NCBI RefSeq assembly: GCF_018991925.1
Contig: NW_024732415.1
Location: 1,794,338 to 1,858,337, forward strand
Direction of reading: 5' to 3'
Source of the DNA: Homarus americanus
Lineage: Eukaryota; Arthropoda; Malacostraca; Decapoda; Nephropidae
DNA: 64,000 bases
Part shown: positions 62,112-64,000 of the stretch, one piece after another
Layout of the letters: every line of letters begins with the position of its first letter
How positions within the stretch are numbered: the first letter of the stretch is position 1
The notes under the pieces: model-generated
Database searches by the model: none
The model's input: the letters and a program-made list of their open reading frames with translations, nothing else
Told to the model about the DNA's origin: nothing
Position numbers and translations under genes: made by a program

Positions 62112-62275
62112 TTAAATGAAAAATAGGTAGTAGGCAACTACCAAACAGGGAGGTACTACCGCCTGGGAAGATATTGGAAGCATAATGTGTTGGCTAATGG
62201 TAGACCCTGCTGCCATATGTGACCAAGTCCCAGGTTGATGATCTGACGTTCTGCCCCATTTACATATTTGCAGCG
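62112..62275 (+). mobile_element. SINE-like element, head related to 30.7-31.1 kb
   Basis: GGTAGTAGGCAACTACC followed by TACTACCGCCTGGGAAG and ATTGGAAGCATAATGTG matches the head of the minus-strand SINE at 31.08-31.00 kb in inverted orientation. The downstream part (GGTAGACCCTGCTGCC) is different, so it is a related subfamily or a chimera. Confidence 0.6.
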
Positions 62276-62351
62276 TCTCAATTGTTTCTCCTACTACAGT
62301 ATTGACAACACAACATACTGTTCGTATATCGTTTCTCACTTGATGTTTTTA

Positions 62352-62397
<46 letters not shown>
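62352..62397. repeat. (ATT)n microsatellite
   Basis: Pure ATT trinucleotides, a possible tail of the SINE-like element before it. Confidence 0.93.
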
Positions 62398-62468
62398 GTG
62401 TGTATTATGTGCTAGCCCCCTATGTGGGTCGTGTACTGTGTCCAGGGCTAACAATCCCCGTAAGAAAA

Positions 62469-62473
62469 TATAT

Positions 62474-62557
<84 letters not shown>

Positions 62558-62658
62558 CACTGTAGGTACGCGTGATCCTAGGTATATGCTGATAACAACA
62601 AGAAGAAAACACAGAGTTCTAGCGCTTTCGTGTGAGGTACACGAAAGCAACTTAGAAC

Positions 62659-62715
<57 letters not shown>
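62469..62715. repeat. (AT)n - hairpin spacer - (AT)n
   Basis: (AT)n at 62469-62551 and 62659-62715 flank about 107 bp. That spacer holds a perfect 10-bp inverted repeat GCTTTCGTGT/ACACGAAAGC (62624-62633, 62639-62648), continued by GTTCTA (62616-62621) and TAGAAC (62653-62658). The layout copies that at 32.6-32.9 kb. Confidence 0.85.
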
Positions 62716-62718
<3 letters not shown>

Positions 62719-62769
62719 ACCTGGTTAATTCTAGAAACAAAATATTTGTATAATTATCTTTATTTTAAG

Positions 62770-62946
62770 GTTCAAGTGTGTGTTCAGTTCACAACTCGTA
62801 TACACGTCTTGGGGGTTCTAGTAGAAGGCGGCCTCGAGTTTAGCTGTTCAAGTAAATGCCCGGCCATGCTACCGCGTCAAGTGGGTACTGATGTCATGGC
62901 ACCTGTGAGAAACTGGACAACACGCGGCGTTATACTCGGCAGTAAC
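62770..62946 (+). CDS. Candidate internal exon of an unrecognised gene
   Basis: An open stretch of exactly 59 codons bounded by the acceptor TTATTTTAAG and the donor AAC/GTAAGC. It reads VQVCVQFTTRIHVLGVLVEG at its start and ends near NWTTRGVILGSN, with three cysteines and no low complexity. The composition looks coding, but no family is recognised. It lies just before a MITE-like element. It could be chance. Confidence 0.3.
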
Positions 62947-62994
62947 GTAAGCAACAATTTCCTTGACCTGTAGTAGACTGTCTGTAGCTAATCT

Positions 62995-63483
62995 CAGGGG
63001 CGGATCCAGGAATATCAAAAGAAGTTGTGGGTGGTGAGCATGACGAGCGCAGTGAACCTACCCAGCTGGGGGTTATAGGGAGGGGGGGGGGACGCTGTAA
63101 GTCCCCCTGAATTTTTTTTTAAATTTGACCAATATCATGGGATTCTGAGGCCATTTTGAAGCCATGTGCACTTGATATTAGGAGATATTCTGAAGTCAAT
63201 AATAATTAATTGTTACTATACAAAAATGTCTGAGTACAATACTACATTAAAGAAAAGGTACTAGAATTTTCTGATGAAAAGGGGGGGAGGGTCCCGGTTC
63301 ATGTTCGCCAAAGTCTTCTAGCACTAATAATAATCTGTTTTCAGTTTAAGTTTCATATTCTCTCCTGTTTTCAGTTTCCCTAAATCCCATTTATTTTTGT
63401 GCATTGTTTTTCTCTTTATTTTTTAAGTCTTAGCCTCACAAAACTCATTACTGGGACCTGGGCTGACCCACAGTCTGCCCCTG
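62995..63483. mobile_element. MITE-like element with short terminal inverted repeats
   Basis: CAGGGGCGGATCCAG at the left and the reverse complement of CAGGGGCAGAC at the right (CTGCCCCTG ending at 63483) suit terminal inverted repeats of about 11 bp with one mismatch around a 489-bp non-coding body with G-rich and T-rich runs. I found no convincing target-site duplication, so the ends are uncertain. Confidence 0.4.
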
Positions 63484-63779
63484 GATAGGTCTTGGTTACT
63501 GAATTCCTGATTTAAAATGTAATATATTTGATTCCTGACAATGTTATTTAAGTCATCGGTGGCACACTGCCTGCAAGTACGGGAGGTAATGCGGCTGGAC
63601 CTGTAGGTGACGATGATCCAACAGGAACGACCCAGCATCATTTATTGTGTCTGTCCGTGGTGGTCCGAGGGCAAGAGATGAAGTTAATGAGAATGGCTGA
63701 TCCAAATCTTTCTTCATCAGGACTAATTAATAGGGAGAAGAAAGAGCTAGATATGAATTATGGGGAGGGGGTAGAGGCC

Positions 63780-63875
63780 GCTCACACCTCACTGGTAACA
63801 CGCCAGCCCTTACTGCTGTATGGTACCGCTCACACCTCACTGGTAACACGCCAGCCCTTACTGCTGTATGGTACA
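63780..63875. repeat. 48-bp perfect direct duplication
   Basis: The unit GCTCACACCTCACTGG... starts at 63780 and again at 63828, identical over 48 bp and open in one frame, adding 16 residues. Confidence 0.95.
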
Positions 63876-63914
63876 ATATGTCTTTGATTCTAACCCTGGT
63901 TTATGTTTTCACAG

Positions 63915-63969
63915 GTTAAAACTTAACCCCAAGACAAGTGAGGATGACATAGAGGCGGAAGCATCAGTG
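63915..63969 (+). CDS. Candidate internal exon of an unrecognised gene
   Basis: A 55-nt segment between the acceptor TATGTTTTCACAG and the strong donor GTG/GTAAGTAC. In one frame (first base completing a preceding codon) it reads LKLNPKTSEDDIEAEASV, an acidic, coding-like peptide. It is not in phase with the exon at 62770-62946 if the two were joined directly, so they belong to different genes or another exon lies between. Confidence 0.35.
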
Positions 63970-64000
63970 GTAAGTACAGTATTTGAAACTAAGTTATATT

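Overview
The window looks like arthropod genomic DNA, most likely from a decapod crustacean. It is very rich in microsatellites and minisatellites ((CA)n, (AT)n, (AAT)n, (CT)n, many 14-52 bp tandem arrays) and has interstitial (TTAGG)n/(CCTAA)n tracts, the arthropod telomere motif. Introns are spliced, TATA promoters and polyadenylation signals are visible, and there are decayed non-LTR retrotransposons. There are no bacterial operons and no CRISPR array. The species assignment is inference.

The only convincing protein genes form one family of secreted, Val/Thr/Gln/Tyr/Arg-rich low-complexity proteins. They are arranged as four head-to-tail two-gene cassettes, all on the + strand. Each cassette is: TATA promoter, short ATG-free exon 1, intron, A gene (about 384 codons), a 320-490 bp gap, B gene (about 402 codons). 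Cassette 1: promoter 5784, A1 8713-9867, B1 10190-11398. Cassette 2: promoter 27031, A2 27753-28889, B2 about 29244-30431, both frameshifted. Cassette 3: promoter 37411, A3 38762-39919, B3 40411-41619. Cassette 4: promoter 51478, A4 52880-54031, B4 54391-55596. Each intact product has a signal peptide, a GYLPP motif, one cysteine, about 335 residues without cysteine, a second cysteine, GYNY (or a close variant) and a short tail that usually ends in G, GK or GR. B proteins add a furin-like R-x-x-R site after the signal peptide. I do not recognise a named family. An extracellular structural role (cuticle, lining or adhesive matrix) is inferred from composition only.

The repeat cores are almost identical between cassettes while signal peptides, tails and flanks differ, which indicates gene conversion. 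All four A-B gaps carry a consensus GTAAGT donor 171-252 nt after the A stop and an acceptor just before the B start. A and B may therefore share a spliced transcript, or B may have its own small leader exon.

Between cassettes I see mostly simple repeats and minisatellites, a 232-bp higher-order repeat at 34.4-35.2 kb, LINE relics at 15.0-15.9 kb and 21.15-21.7 kb, a tRNA-related SINE at 30.7-31.1 kb with a related head at 62.1 kb, hairpins between (AT)n blocks, and a MITE-like element at 63.0-63.5 kb. At the right edge, two weak candidate exons suggest that an unrelated gene may begin. Several arrays and the whole A2/B2 pair carry dense small indels, which are either real decay or assembly consensus error.
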